This document shows, in pieces, positions 35,836-48,138 of a stretch of 64,000 nucleotides of DNA. The stretch is from contig JAQGDQ010000550.1 in the NCBI GenBank assembly GCA_030141605.1, positions 1 to 64,000 on the forward strand, given 5' to 3'. This DNA comes from Tubiluchus corallicola (lineage: Eukaryota > Priapulida > Priapulimorpha > Priapulimorphida > Tubiluchidae). The notes under the pieces were generated by a model. It did no database searches. It worked only from the letters and a program-made list of their open reading frames with translations, and was not told the origin of the DNA. The stretch's first letter is position 1, and each line of letters begins with the position of its first letter. The position numbers and the translations under genes are program-made.

Positions 35836-36906
35836 TTGCCCATGCAATACGCTGATGATACTGCATGGGTGGGTAGCAACTAACATTGCTAACATAGAGA
35901 GGCTGTGAAAGAAGGCGTAACAATTCCTCTGAGAAATTTCAATCTAGAAATAAATGACACCAAAACAGAACAATAAACAATACAACGTGATCGAGACACG
36001 TCTTGGAAGAATTGTAAATATGTATTTTGGTAGTTTGCTAAACACAGAAGCTGACATACCACGCAGAAAAATATTAGCGTTGCCTGCATATTCTATGATC
36101 ACAAACATTTATGAAAATTCGAATTTTACTACAGAAACTAGACCATATATTCTCTTATCACTTGTAGTACCTATATTACTGATTGATTGAATACTTTTAT
36201 TTCGGAACAAAGTCCATATTACAATACAAATTATAGTTCACAAACAAACATTATACATATAGATCAATATACAATTATCGGTTAGTAGTGTCTCACAATT
36301 AAATACAGCTAATTAAGTATTTACGATATTTACAACTTTGCTTTATTTGGCTACAGTATATAGGCATTTATTCTAATGCTTATACAACCTAGATATAAAT
36401 AAACAGTCATTGTTAAATATATTATTTATCAATTCATTGTAGGTGTCAGTAGCTCTAATTTTTAGTGAATAAACAGCAATATAATTACTGTATAATTCTG
36501 AATTGTGGACAGTCAAAGTTACAAAGGAGAATGAAAACAAATCTTTCTTAACACTGTCCTAAGATGTCTGTAGAGAAAGATGCTGGGTACAAAATGGTCA
36601 AAGAAAATTTCAAATTAGAATCTATATGAGTTGACAAAGAAGAAGGAGGAATAGAGTGAGGTCATACAAGCTTACAGAAGCGTCGGTTTACATTACCACA
36701 TTACCACAAGATTTTCCACTTATAAAAGCGTTACATAAAGCACTAATACCTGGAAAAAACAAAAAGGTGGACAGCTGACCACATACTTTGATGTTCTGAA
36801 GAAAAACTTATTAAATACTCCACACGACTTAAACAACGTAGATACTTTGCATACCGAAATAAGAATGAAAAATTGTGAACATTATATCTCCATCGCGCTT
36901 TGCTGA
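35836..36906 (+). pseudogene. Decayed non-LTR retrotransposon (LINE) ORF2: reverse transcriptase remnant
   Basis: Pieces in three frames read in the order expected for the C-terminal half of LINE reverse transcriptase. They are the catalytic YADD in LPMQYADDTAWVGSN (35836-35880); IPLRNFNLEINDTKTEQ (about 35922-35970); FGSLLNTEADIPRRK (36025-36070); LYNSELWT (36488-36511); TKWSKKIS (36589-36612); PQDFPLIKALHKALIPG; and a 48-codon tail GGQLTTYFDVLKKNLLNTPH..HTEIRM to a stop at 36906. Stops, frameshifts and an insertion of about 300 bp (36190-36487) make it dead. The endonuclease part was not found. The exact clade is not resolved. Confidence 0.85.
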
Positions 36907-38059
36907 AATAAAACTAAAAAATAAATTTGTGCTACGATATTCTATAAACATCAAATTATTGCCAGCACCAGAAGGTGTGTCTGTTTACACACAATTCTTT
37001 TTATGTGAAACGGAAAAATAGCAGTTTTCATCATGTGACAGCGGTGGCTTTCATCTCAAAAACGCTTTAGGTTACGATGTTCGAAACTTCCAATGTTTAT
37101 CCTGGTTGATATGCATTACAAGCGAGTTAAGTGCTAGAAACATTTTCTACGCGTTTGCATTATTTTGACACGAAAAGCGACAGCTAATATTAATCTGAAA
37201 ATGAAATCACAGGTGTGAATTGCGGAAAACGTAATGCTGGCAAGTTGCCAAATTTTAAAACTCAGTTTCTAATTTAAAGATTGAATAAGACAAACCAGTG
37301 AATTAAGTAAGCGCCCACTGGTTAAAGACGGTCGATACCTGTTTGGTTGAGTTTTATAAAATTTTGACAAAACAGTTAGTTGCATGTCTCTAATACAGAA
37401 GGAGCACTTTCTGTACGTTAATAAAGGCACGTTTCAAGTTTCTTCCATCGATGCTGTAAGCCTGGTATGCAATATAAGAACCAATCATACATTTAAGGAA
37501 GAATACAGAATACGGCACTATTCCGGATCCTTACATTAATATGTATGCAAAGTTCTACACCCAAGAAATTTAAATAGACGCACAGTTTTTTCTAGTGTAT
37601 TAGTACTATAATCCACACTGCTTAATTGTTTCAGATTTACACTTGTTTATTTTTTCACTAAATTTCTAACAAAGCTAGCAAACACAACAACTTTACAAGC
37701 AACGTCACGTTGCTTACCTGCTTTTACTGCAAGGTATTTGTCTGCATTCCTGCAGGCTTTGTCACACTGATTAGAGATTGGGGTGAATCAATCTTCGTAA
37801 AATCGCCATATTGCCAAAAAGTAAAAAATACCGTTCACGTGTGCAATACCTCACAGGCTCACATATACATAAATACACAATAGACGAAACAATATTAATT
37901 TCCATGCTGCTGCAAACGGCTGCATATGTAATATAGTCATTTTATTCGTGTTGTATTATTTAACATGGGAACCACGTTTCGAATGTACTGGTTAGTTACG
38001 TAAATTTCATACACCTAAATCTGTGATGTGAACGCTCTACCTGCACACTATTAGCATGA
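36907..38059. other. Non-coding region downstream of the LINE remnant
   Basis: AT-rich; may include the decayed LINE 3' end (AATAAA near 36907-36925), but no clear boundary. Nothing else seen. Confidence 0.4.
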
Positions 38060-38745
38060 ACAGCATTACTTAAATGCACTTGATAGAATACGAATACACT
38101 ACGAAGTGAAACTAATACAATTTTTAATTTAGAAAACGATAAAGTACTGACATTAAATTTGCTAAGTTACACAAGATGTTCCATTGCAATTGTATTACTT
38201 GCAATACTACTAAATTAATCATGGCTAAAATTCGAACAGAACATTACAAATGTTTAGCAAAGCCTGTCGTAATTAGAACCATAAAATATAAATAGTAATA
38301 AGGAAGTATTTTCTAAATTATAGTGAAAAGATTTATTATCACAATTAGTTTTAAGCTGCTTTACTGACTTCGTGATGTCATTTCTCCCATTTTTGTAAGC
38401 AGTATCTCTTATGTAATTTCATTGTTTTATTGCTGAATGCGTCTTTTACTTTTTCTTTATTTTTATTGTATTTACACTTTGTATTCAGTTGTTGCTGCTA
38501 TAGTGTGACTTTTTAATAAAACCTACTATTTATTAGATACATAAACCTGTTACATGCATAAATTGCATTTACGTGTACCTTACTAACAGCATTAAACATT
38601 TCATTGAATATGATTGCATTACGAAGTGTAGATAATATAATTTTTAATCCAGAAAACAAAAAGTACTAACATGAAACAAGCACATTTACACAAGACGTTT
38701 AATAACAATGTTTATTTGCAATTACATATACTAAATCACTGAGCT
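38060..38745. repeat. Dispersed repeat with internal duplication; retrotransposon-tail-like 3' end
   Basis: The segment 38090-38220 is repeated imperfectly at 38610-38745 (TACGAAGTG, AATTTTTAAT..AGAAAAC, AAAGTACT.ACAT). Between them, 38228-38540 is related to 60129-60416, sharing ATTCGAACAGAA, TCACAA..TTTTAA.CTG.TT.ACTGAC, GTGATGTCATTTCTCC-type sequence and a common end GTGTGACTTTTTAATAAAACC..ATTATTTATT. A shared poly(A)-signal-like end is what 5'-truncated retrotransposon 3' tails look like, but no coding part is preserved. Confidence 0.6.
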
Positions 38746-39327
38746 AACGAAAAAAAATCAAAAATTTTAATTGGTTTACAAAGTCGTTCGTTTGCACTGC
38801 GAGTAATTAGTACCTTGGTCAATTCTAAAGTGACCAGAATAAGATTTCTCAGCTTTTTTACCTCTAGAGAAAGTTTCCAAATTGTAACGTGTACAAAACA
38901 TTACAGCGCAAAACACAACTCATTGCAAGAATTGCTCACGTGTGAACCAAGAAACTGAATAAAGAAGAAATTAAATTAAATCAAGAGGGGAAAAACATCC
39001 TCTAAATGTAAAAACATGCCTCGTGAAATAGACGTAAACAAAGGCTAGATTTACCACGAATTCAAAACAAAGCCTGATGCTTCTCTAAACCATCATAGCT
39101 CATGTACGGGTACAACCGACACACCTGTATACCATCTGACATCAATTTCAACTTCAAGTAGAAGAGTTTAGAGTCGGGAGGGAAACATGTTAATCTTGTT
39201 TCTGAAAGTAGCTCGGATTTTATCAGGACGTCTCTCGGTTTCTGAGGCCCTGACTCACCAACGAGTTATTAAATTTTATAAGCAGTTTTTATTACAACAC
39301 AAGCTTATCATAAACAGCTTTTGTGTT

Positions 39328-39856
39328 ATCACATTGTTGTTGATAACAGACAATTGAATTCTCTACTGTTTCGTTAAGAGTTTGACCAACATGACGCTAT
39401 ATGATGAACCATATTATATATGGTCCAACAAAACACGGATGTGTACATGTCATGTAACAGTTAGTTTATAGTATGTTATCTGTGCATACATAAGTTTAAC
39501 TAAACAATGAAATTTATTATCTTATGAACTCACAGTCACAACTACCGGAAAAAGTTGAACGGATCTGAAAGTGCCACTAAGATACAAGCTAAATGTTGTA
39601 AATTTTCATGAAGTTCCATGAACACTTGGGTAAATAAGCTAACAGCAATAAGCTAGCAAGAAAGTAACACCTTCCCACATCCCTGCCTAGATGAGGTCGT
39701 CAACACAGATAATTTAAATCAGCTCAGATTCCACAAGACGATGATAAATTAAGCAGCGAGCCAACAGCTTTTGTGAGCGCCATGTCGCGCCGTGTTGGTT
39801 AAACTCTTAACAAAACAGTAGAGAAATGAACAGTCTGTCATCAACAACAATGTGAT
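39328..39856. mobile_element. About 530 bp element with 70-75 bp terminal inverted repeats
   Basis: The left arm (39328-39400) and the reverse complement of the right arm (39785-39856) align over about 72 bp: ATCACATTGTTGTTGAT, TTTCTCTACTGTTT-type, then GTTAAGAGTTT.ACCAACA. About 385 bp lie between and contain no coding sequence. This fits a foldback or non-autonomous DNA transposon. No convincing target duplication was found, so class is open. Confidence 0.75.
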
Positions 39857-42800
39857 GATGTTCTCAATGTTTACCTACTTCTCATTAGAATAACAATAAC
39901 TCTTGAAAATGGCAGCACAACGCTACGCTTTGCAAATCAGGAACTATGTTTAAAGGTCTTGTAAGGTCTACGTTGTAATGTAAAGCAACATTAGTTTTTT
40001 TATAACTGTCCCAGATGCCGCACATGTTGCTATAAGCTTTTGCTAAACCGTAAAAGTGTTTAATTATTAACAGGAAAAGAAAAGGCAGAGCCACTTTTAC
40101 ATTTTTCCACGGTCACAATAATAGCGTGAGATCGATGAATCAGAGCACAGAGCAATGAATACTTTATAATGTTGGGAATTTTACAAAAGCATATAGGGCA
40201 CGCCTTGTATCGTGACCATTGTCTTGAGTGTCCTCTGGTCATTTACCACTGGAATTCAAGAGAAACTAAGAAGACTTGGTTTAATAAAGTTAAGCAGTTG
40301 ATATCTAAGCATTATAACGAAAATTTTGTAATTTTGTTTGACGTTCAAAAACCTGATACAATTCACTGATTCGTGCACCTACATAAGCACTTTTATTTCT
40401 TTATAAGGTGACTCTTTTCCATCACTTTGTTTACAAAACAGGCTACAGTACATGCAAGCGCTTAATCAATTAATAATCAAGTGGTGTTACGTGTTAGCTA
40501 ATTACGCTAATCACATATAACGTGAACGGTTGACGGCAGTCGTTCACTTAGAAGATTACTTGCCCGTTAAAAAAGCTCGAAACAACGACGTAAAGGAAGC
40601 AAAGTTCAACAAAATATCTTTTGGACTAACAGAAAAATTATTGTGGTGAGACTCACGAGTAATCATGAATGCATCAGATTCTCTAAATGGGTCTAAGTTC
40701 AGGGATTAGCCATCCAATTACATAATAACTAATGTACAAAAGTGAAAACGTCATTAGTGAAATGATAAAGTACCTCTGTTACTTTTATTAGATAGTGCAT
40801 TCTGAATGTTTTGTCAGATGTTACACGATTGTAGGTGACGTTACAAGTGACAAGAAACAATACAATAGGAACACAAATAGGAACAATACGAATACAATAG
40901 GCAACTCCAAACAAATTTAAACTTACCAATAATGATTAACCTTAAGGCCTTTTTACACTATCCAAACCCTTCAACGATTGCACTGTTCACGTGTACTCCA
41001 CGCCATTCATCTTTTCATCTTATTAGTACCAACGATGAAAGCTCATGAAGTTCACATCCCCAACACAAATATGCAAGCGGCGACCGCGTTGACGGAAATT
41101 AGAGAGCGGTGGCGTCAATTTGAGGATAGTGTTGATTTGGCACGAGCCTAAATCCAACATTAACATCAACAAATACGTCTTAGCAATATACGCTGCACGT
41201 ACTCAACACGACACTCGATACCAACGAGCCATACTCCTATTTTTAAGCACATCGGACGTCGCATAAAGATGCATAAATACAAGCTAAAGCAGTGAGGCCA
41301 ACAGTCAATTCAATTCAGCTGCACAAAATAATAACAGCAATAGCACATTTGCTCTAAATCATACTGAAGCGGGTGGATGACCGAAACAAAACAGTTAAAA
41401 GTGACGCGAGTAGTCGCTACGCGAATAGCAGCTGCAGTATGGCGCGTTTACAGTCCGATAATTTCACCTACACACGAATGCCAGATGAATGAGAGGGCAG
41501 TACCATACCACAGGGGTTAAAATGTAGCGCCTAAACGATCTGGGGAGAAATGACAATCGGACTTAGATTCGCTTATGGGAACATACAAAGTTTCACGTAT
41601 CATAGATATTGATTAGAAACTAGAGTACTATAATATAAAATTTAATGTAAAATATTGACATGAAGGTTTATCAACAACCAAACATGTGCATAGGCGTTTT
41701 AAATATCTCCCTCTACGTTACGAGCGCACCAGAATACGCCCGCCATCATTATACCTCGACTAAACTGGGCCCAAGGATAAAAGGTGCGTAAAACTATGGT
41801 TATACTGTGATACACCATATAGTTTGCGTGCGTTATAGGTGTGAGAAATCAGCGTGAGGGACTTCAAAGGTTAAACTAATTCCAAAAGCTAATCGGATTG
41901 TTGATTTAATGACAGGCATTCGCAGCTAAACTCAGGGACGAGCAATGGGCAGATTGTATACATATACAGCGCTGCTGAAAGTGACCACACCGACCGTGCA
42001 GTAATAACGTAATAAAACGAGTTTGGAACTGGGCAAACGTCATACAACGTTACGCAAATTGGGAGGATGTTGTAACGTCATCTTACATCACGAGTAACAT
42101 GAAGAGAATTTATGGACGGGGAGGAACTCTTGCCTTTTTCTTAGTGCAAGATACAGAAGAGAAACCGAAAAAAATCCAATTTAAAAAATTTGATGCACAG
42201 TCTTTTATGTGTTTAATAGTTAGAATGTAGAAAACACCCAGCAGGATTGTGCAAAGACAAACTAGTGTGTAAGAAACAAACGCTTTTTCTCAATTTTATT
42301 TACTACCAATTTCAAAGTTGTTGGATTTGCCCCAATGCGCTTGACTAGTAAACAACAACTGTGTGGAATACGTAATATGAAATGCCACTTTAATGACTTT
42401 AAAAATGCGAATAAAAACGGTGAAAAAACGTATGCGGTTACTATTCAACGCGGGTTCTGTGAGGTTTGTGAACCGGGGGAAAATTGTGACAAAAATTGAC
42501 CCCATAGTTCTGCACCACGGTTTCCATCTTTGGATAAAAGAAAGTTAAACAGAGTTTAATTTCAATTCATTGTTCATTCAATTCATACCATACAACGACT
42601 GACTAGTATTTTTGTGTTGAATAGAAGATCTACAAGATTTAATACTGGTATCTCTCTAGGAAAACAACACTAATGGGTAGATCACAGTTGCACAGCAGTT
42701 GAAAATTAACAGGCTTTCTTGCAAGCTGCTCTACTTTTGCGACCTCCTGCGGCCAAAACGTGCAAAATGCAGACGCAGTTTTTACTAACCTACTTTGTGA

Positions 42801-45800
42801 AATCACGTAGGCAACAACCCTTGGCATGTTTTGTAAACAAGTAAACATTGCAAATTTAGACGCCCGTGGGAACAGTTTGAGCAAACCCGATGGTCGCAGT
42901 TTGCGCCTAAAAGTGGCAGTTACTCATTTACTACGCCAGTAATTAGTAACTAATAACTAGCAGACTGTTTGTCTTGTCTTGGAAAGTTTTCAGGATGTAT
43001 TTATTAACAAAACTGCATTTTGTTCCTTTCCACTGCCGTGTGCAAGTCGGCACGGTGGTCTTAATTACCACGGAATGTCTCTTGAGACCCACCCGTTTCT
43101 GTACGGATTCTTTGGCTTCTTAAACAGTCGGAGTACTAGGAAATTCACCAAAATCAGCAGAGTGCAGTTTTGACAGTACAAAGAGACGATTGGATGCTAC
43201 GCAAAAGCTTCTTATAAACTAATTTGACAACTATACTGAGTCTGTTCGATTTAGCAACGTTTTTCATCGCCAATTTTCTTTCTATACGTCATCTTTTGCA
43301 GTTCTTCTTTACTTTATAACACATCCTTTATACTCCCAGAAAATAACCCCAGAAACTTTAACCATTCTTATTAGTTTGCTTTAAAGTGTGAACCGTTCCC
43401 TAAAATTTTGTTGTAGGAAGGCAGCCTCTACACCGCATAAGCCAAAAGCTTATTTATGAGGTTTATATTTAGCTTTCCAGCATTTTTAGGTCCGAGAAGG
43501 CTCGCTAACTGGCAGCTGTTAGGAAGCCCGTCTCAACTGGATTATTTTTCAACTTTTCGGGAACTATTCAACACAAAATTGGCTTGGATCAGAATATTAC
43601 AGCAGTGTTCCTGTAGCGCCATCTATACACGTTAATATAAGTAAATAAGAAGATTCATAGTTAAAAACAACACAAGTTTTTAACACAACTGTTTTTAACT
43701 ACATGTATAAATGTTTTTAAGCGCCTACAATAAAAATTGACTTAAATAAGAACATATCGGAATTACGCAAGAAATTATCACATTGGGCTGTTGAAATTGT
43801 TGCATACAGTTTTTAATGTTAAAAGAATCTCTGCATTTTAAATAGCTTCCAGTGCTCTTGAATTCAAAGAATCTCTTTTTTCAACAGTAGGTTCGGCGCC
43901 TAAGCCCAAAGCATTCTTACAAATTTCTCTGATAAGAGTTGTTGTTGTGGCAGCATTTCGTATAGCTGTCAACAACAAAAGGTGCGAAAAAGCCTTGCAG
44001 GCATAAAACACTTAATATAACAACTACAAGGATCAAAGAAGTGACCAAGAAGCTTGACCTTGTGAGAAAAAACTTTTTAATCTTTAATCTGCCGGAACTA
44101 AATACTAGTATTACCAGCAGACCTATACGTAAATACACGCAATATGAATTTCCTTTTCAGGAAGTACTACATATATTACTATTAGTTTCGCGCTCTGTAT
44201 ATAATGCTAATAGCATACGATGTTTTAATTTTATTAGTGCCCACTTCTCATTTGGATATGTTAACTAACGACACAGTAATATGGCTGGTACAGATTTTTA
44301 AGGACATCGGTACTGTGCAAACTGAGGCCCAGCACTCAACCACAAGGAATACAAAATACAGAATAGCTTATTTTTGCCTCTGTAACATAGTAAACATAGC
44401 ATTGACAAATGACGTGACAGCCAAGAGACAGGGTGGCGAAAGACCGAAAAGTCATCGAGCCTACCGCCTTTCTGCTAAGTTGATAACAAAATTCAATTTA
44501 GATTAGCATTTTGTGAGCTGTGTAAATTAAACGTTAGATATTAAATGTCATTATATTGTGTCTTAAGTATTATTATTGTACAGCAGTTGTTACTAGGTAG
44601 CAGCACGTGCAAATGTTATACCCGCATAGCTGGATTAGTCAGTAGTATGCGAAAATGATTTCAAATTGAGAATTAATAAACATTTTGTTATTTAGCATAA
44701 CTGTTAGCTAATACTGACCAGATACTACAAGGCATAATAAAATGTTGAAATGTTGTGGTGGGATTGAAATTTGCTTATCAAGCATGATCTTTTAAAACGA
44801 GGTACCGCTTAGTGTCAAACGTTTTCACTTCAAATGTAAAAAATTACTCTGTTACTCGGGATTTGTTAATGCAGTAGTTGCCGAATTGCTTTATAGATGT
44901 GATTTTTTATAAGTTTACAGTTTTTCAAGTGTAGGGTATTTTTCTCGTACGACACATTTTCTTAAATATCTACCAAGGTCATTTGATGGAAAACTGGAAA
45001 CACAAAAACTGCTTAATGTGTTTTTCACATGTAACCAAGTTATATGATAACGACGACTGTTACACCCATTTTTGCACTATTCACTAGAGGTGAGTAGTTA
45101 ACGAACCACGTAAGAGATGGCGCCACCACATTATGCGGGACGCGCGCTGCCACACACTAAAAACCTATGAACTTTAGCTAAACTAAACCGCTACAGCTGT
45201 ATCTTAACCTCAGCTATAATATTGAATTTGTGAAATAATTGTTGAGCTGAAGAGTGAGTGAGAGTTTGAAGTCAACGGATTGGCAAGCACGCAGGTTTAA
45301 CACTAATGACACTTAAAGTAAACTAATTCCATCCTTTTTACAATGGTATAGCGTGACTAAAAAGCACAATCTTCGTGACTTGCGCATCTAATATAGGCTC
45401 TAGAATATGTACTAAGTGAAAACTTGTTTCTACATTTTAACTAGTTAAGAAATTTGTAACTGAGTAAGTTTAAATCGTCAAATTAAATGTTGCATTACCG
45501 CATTATAATAAAAGAATCATTCACAGTGTGAGATCCAGCTAAAACTAAAAGCAAGAGCAAGAGTTCACGACGAAAAGAATACGTGTTTTTACGACAAAAA
45601 TGAGGACGACTATAAATCCATTTTCTTTGTTCTTGGACAATTGTTTTAACTAACTTGTCCTTTCCCTTAAGTTAACACTGCATTAGTTTTCTTATAGACT
45701 TGATGTGTCTTCATGTGTTGATGATTATAAATAATTCATTTTTTGTATTGTTATGAAGACATTGTACATGTGCCCAATAGCATTGTACATACAAATAAAC

Positions 45801-47337
45801 ACTACATATATTAAAAATGCTAACAATAATGAAAAAAGAATGAGTTTTCCAATATCGCTGGCAACTGCGATTCTAAGCCCAATTCCACTATTTGTATGAT
45901 AATTTATTTTATGACTGTCAAAAATTATGCTTGTGTCATGAAGTATATTTCAGTTGCCATTATTCTTATGTTTCCGTTGTCAGATTTTTATTTTCAGTTC
46001 TTGTAGATTTTTATTATACACTTATTACTATTGCGTATGAATTGTATTAATATGTTATATAAAACACGTTATAAACATATCAACTTAATGTAAGAATTAA
46101 ATTCTAACTACAAGCAGTACTAACACTAATACAGTGCAGCACAGCGCTTTCAAAAATGTTCATCACTAACCAAAAGTGCTGCCCTTTCTTCACAATTTTT
46201 TTTTTCAAAATATTCGTATTATAATTGCATGTGTATTGCAAGATAAATAAAAGATTATGTTATGTTATAAGCAGCTCAAATCTACGAACGATCTCCGAGT
46301 AATCTGGTATTTGTATACCTAAAACTGCACTGTTATCATGGCTACAGAAGTTAGCCAGTGAGCTTTTTGCGAGCATATTTGCGTATCTACTTACATTATG
46401 TATTCAATGTTACAATGAGAACATCATACTGCATACCACGTAGCTAACGGTGTGCGACTTTGTTCGGCAAACTAGTTTCTGAACTACAAGGTGCTCTTGC
46501 CATAAGAAGCCATTAGTAGACCTTCACATTTATCTGAAGCCTTTAATAAAGATCATATCAATCTTCATTCATTCATTCAGATTGAAATGTTAAAAGCATT
46601 ACTAAGATATATTAAAATTAAAAGTCGTCATAGTTAAACCTAAAAATAAGCTTAGTGTTCAAACTTAGCACGCTGCATGACAAGCTAAAACTTTTCTTCC
46701 TAATTTAGTGTAAGCAATACTACCAATACTCATATCCGCGATGTTTACAGGGAAAGTCTGCAAAGTCATAATTAAAATATTTAGCGTTTGGGTGGTTTTA
46801 CATGCCCATTACGAGGAGTTTAAAATAACTTCAAAATTAAGAATTGTAAACAAGTATGTAAGAGCGAAACTGGAAACTCAAGTATGGACGAAACTCTCTT
46901 TTTCAAGCTGTTCGCAGTTAACAAGTTCATAGTGCAGTTTTAAGCTATACATTTGCCTGAAGATCTCTTGCCCCTGTTCTTAGAATCGAATATCCATCTT
47001 GATTATCGCCGAATACATAGATAAATTTGTCTTAATATAAAATACAAGCAACTAAACTTGATAATTACAACTATACGCACAATATAAATATAAACTATAT
47101 AAGTTACAGTAAGTCTTCTTTGGTGTTTTAGACTAGGGGACTGTGTCCGTACTCTTGATTTTGCTAGTTCGGGTCCTAGTCTATGACTGCAGTTGTGTTT
47201 TTTCTTTAATTACATTTATTGTGCATTCTGATTTCAAATGGAGAATAAAAAATCAAGTTAAATCAAAACAAATCAAATCAACAATGAAGTTACACTCGAC
47301 TAGAATGTTAAACAATGTGCAACCACCTACAACATAC
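39857..47337. other. Long non-coding region
   Basis: No supported gene apart from the low-confidence small ORF at 41035-41151. Overlapping plus-strand frames at 44041-44506 are open but unrecognised. A GC-richer, CpG-containing patch near 41030-41470 could be regulatory, without direct evidence. Confidence 0.45.
41035..41151 (+). CDS. Candidate 38-residue small ORF
   Basis: ATG with A at position -3, then 38 codons with a local GC rise and a charged amphipathic stretch (LTEIRERWRQFEDSVDLARA) before TAA. The codon third positions and helical look are more protein-like than surrounding AT-rich DNA. There is no recognised homologue, no identified partner exon, and a frame this short can easily arise by chance. 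It could be a small protein, an upstream ORF, or a terminal exon fragment. Confidence 0.2.
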   Translation: MKAHEVHIPNTNMQAATALTEIRERWRQFEDSVDLARA

Positions 47338-48133
47338 CTCACAGATACAAGGCCATCCATGACAATCATCGCAATATGCACAAGGTCCCAGAGTGATTCG
47401 ATCACCCTCACACATTTGTCGAAGGTCCTCACATCGGGCATCATTAAGAAGTTGGGCTTTCATGTCTGGTCCAATGTCTAATTCGTCAGCCAAGTCCTGG
47501 TCCAGGCAACTCAACGACTTTGCTTTGTACAATCCGGGTCTCTTTGAAAGTTTGGGTGGACGGTGGGGCGCATCAGCAGCAGACTGCCATTCCTCGTCCA
47601 CTGTCAGAGGACAGTCAAAGGACTCTGACTTAACGTGTTCAATCGATATGCGATGTGATGGACGTGTTGGATCTGATATGCGACGTGTCTGCTGAGTCTG
47701 ACGTCGATTCTCGTAACTTTCTGGCGGCGCTGGTGGAGTAACATCAATATATTCGATTGAGTTCTGCACCGAGTCATTCATGTTGCCATTGCTACTCATA
47801 GCGTCACTGTTCTGTTCGAAACTCACAGGGCTAGTAAATTCGTCTAATCGGCTAGCATAAGCAGCAGCACCACGATCAAACGACCCACCTCTAGTCCACG
47901 GGACAGTGGGAGGAGAGAGAAAATTGGTACGAGCAGTAGAGGACTTTACAACCGTGGGAGCTGGTGGATTGCGTCGTGGAGTGCGTGGGGAAAGCCAAGC
48001 AGGAGTCACGTGACGCGGAAAGGCGGGCTGAGAATCTGGTATGAATGGATGATAAGAATGCTTCCATGGGTTCTCCATGACGTCACTGCTGTAACCTGCT
48101 CTATTGTTTTCGTCGTTTAAAGTGCAGCTGATT
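47338..48133 (-). CDS. Exon of an unrecognised gene, Pro/Ser-rich with Cys-rich C-terminal end
   Basis: A GC-richer open stretch of about 265 codons. The 3' edge is a consensus donor (GAG before GTATGTTG, phase 0); read-through adds only ten residues before a stop at 47308. The 5' edge could be an acceptor (TTCTCATTTTGAG or the AATCAG just after it), or translation could begin at an internal ATG (48078, context GTCATGG), since a TGA lies in frame shortly upstream of the open region. Residues are Pro/Ser/Arg-rich at first (PAWLSPRTPRRNPPAPTVV), then KLSKRPGLYKAKSLSCLDQD and an acidic helix-like segment. The last residues hold a CxxCxxCxxxxCxC cluster (CAYCDDCHGWPCIC) that could begin a metal-binding domain completed by the next exon. 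No family recognised; neighbouring exons not found. Confidence 0.6.
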
Positions 48134-48138
48134 CTCAA

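Noticed and set aside
44041-44506. Two overlapping plus-strand frames that might be one frameshifted gene
   Set aside because: No recognisable motif in either frame and no splice structure.
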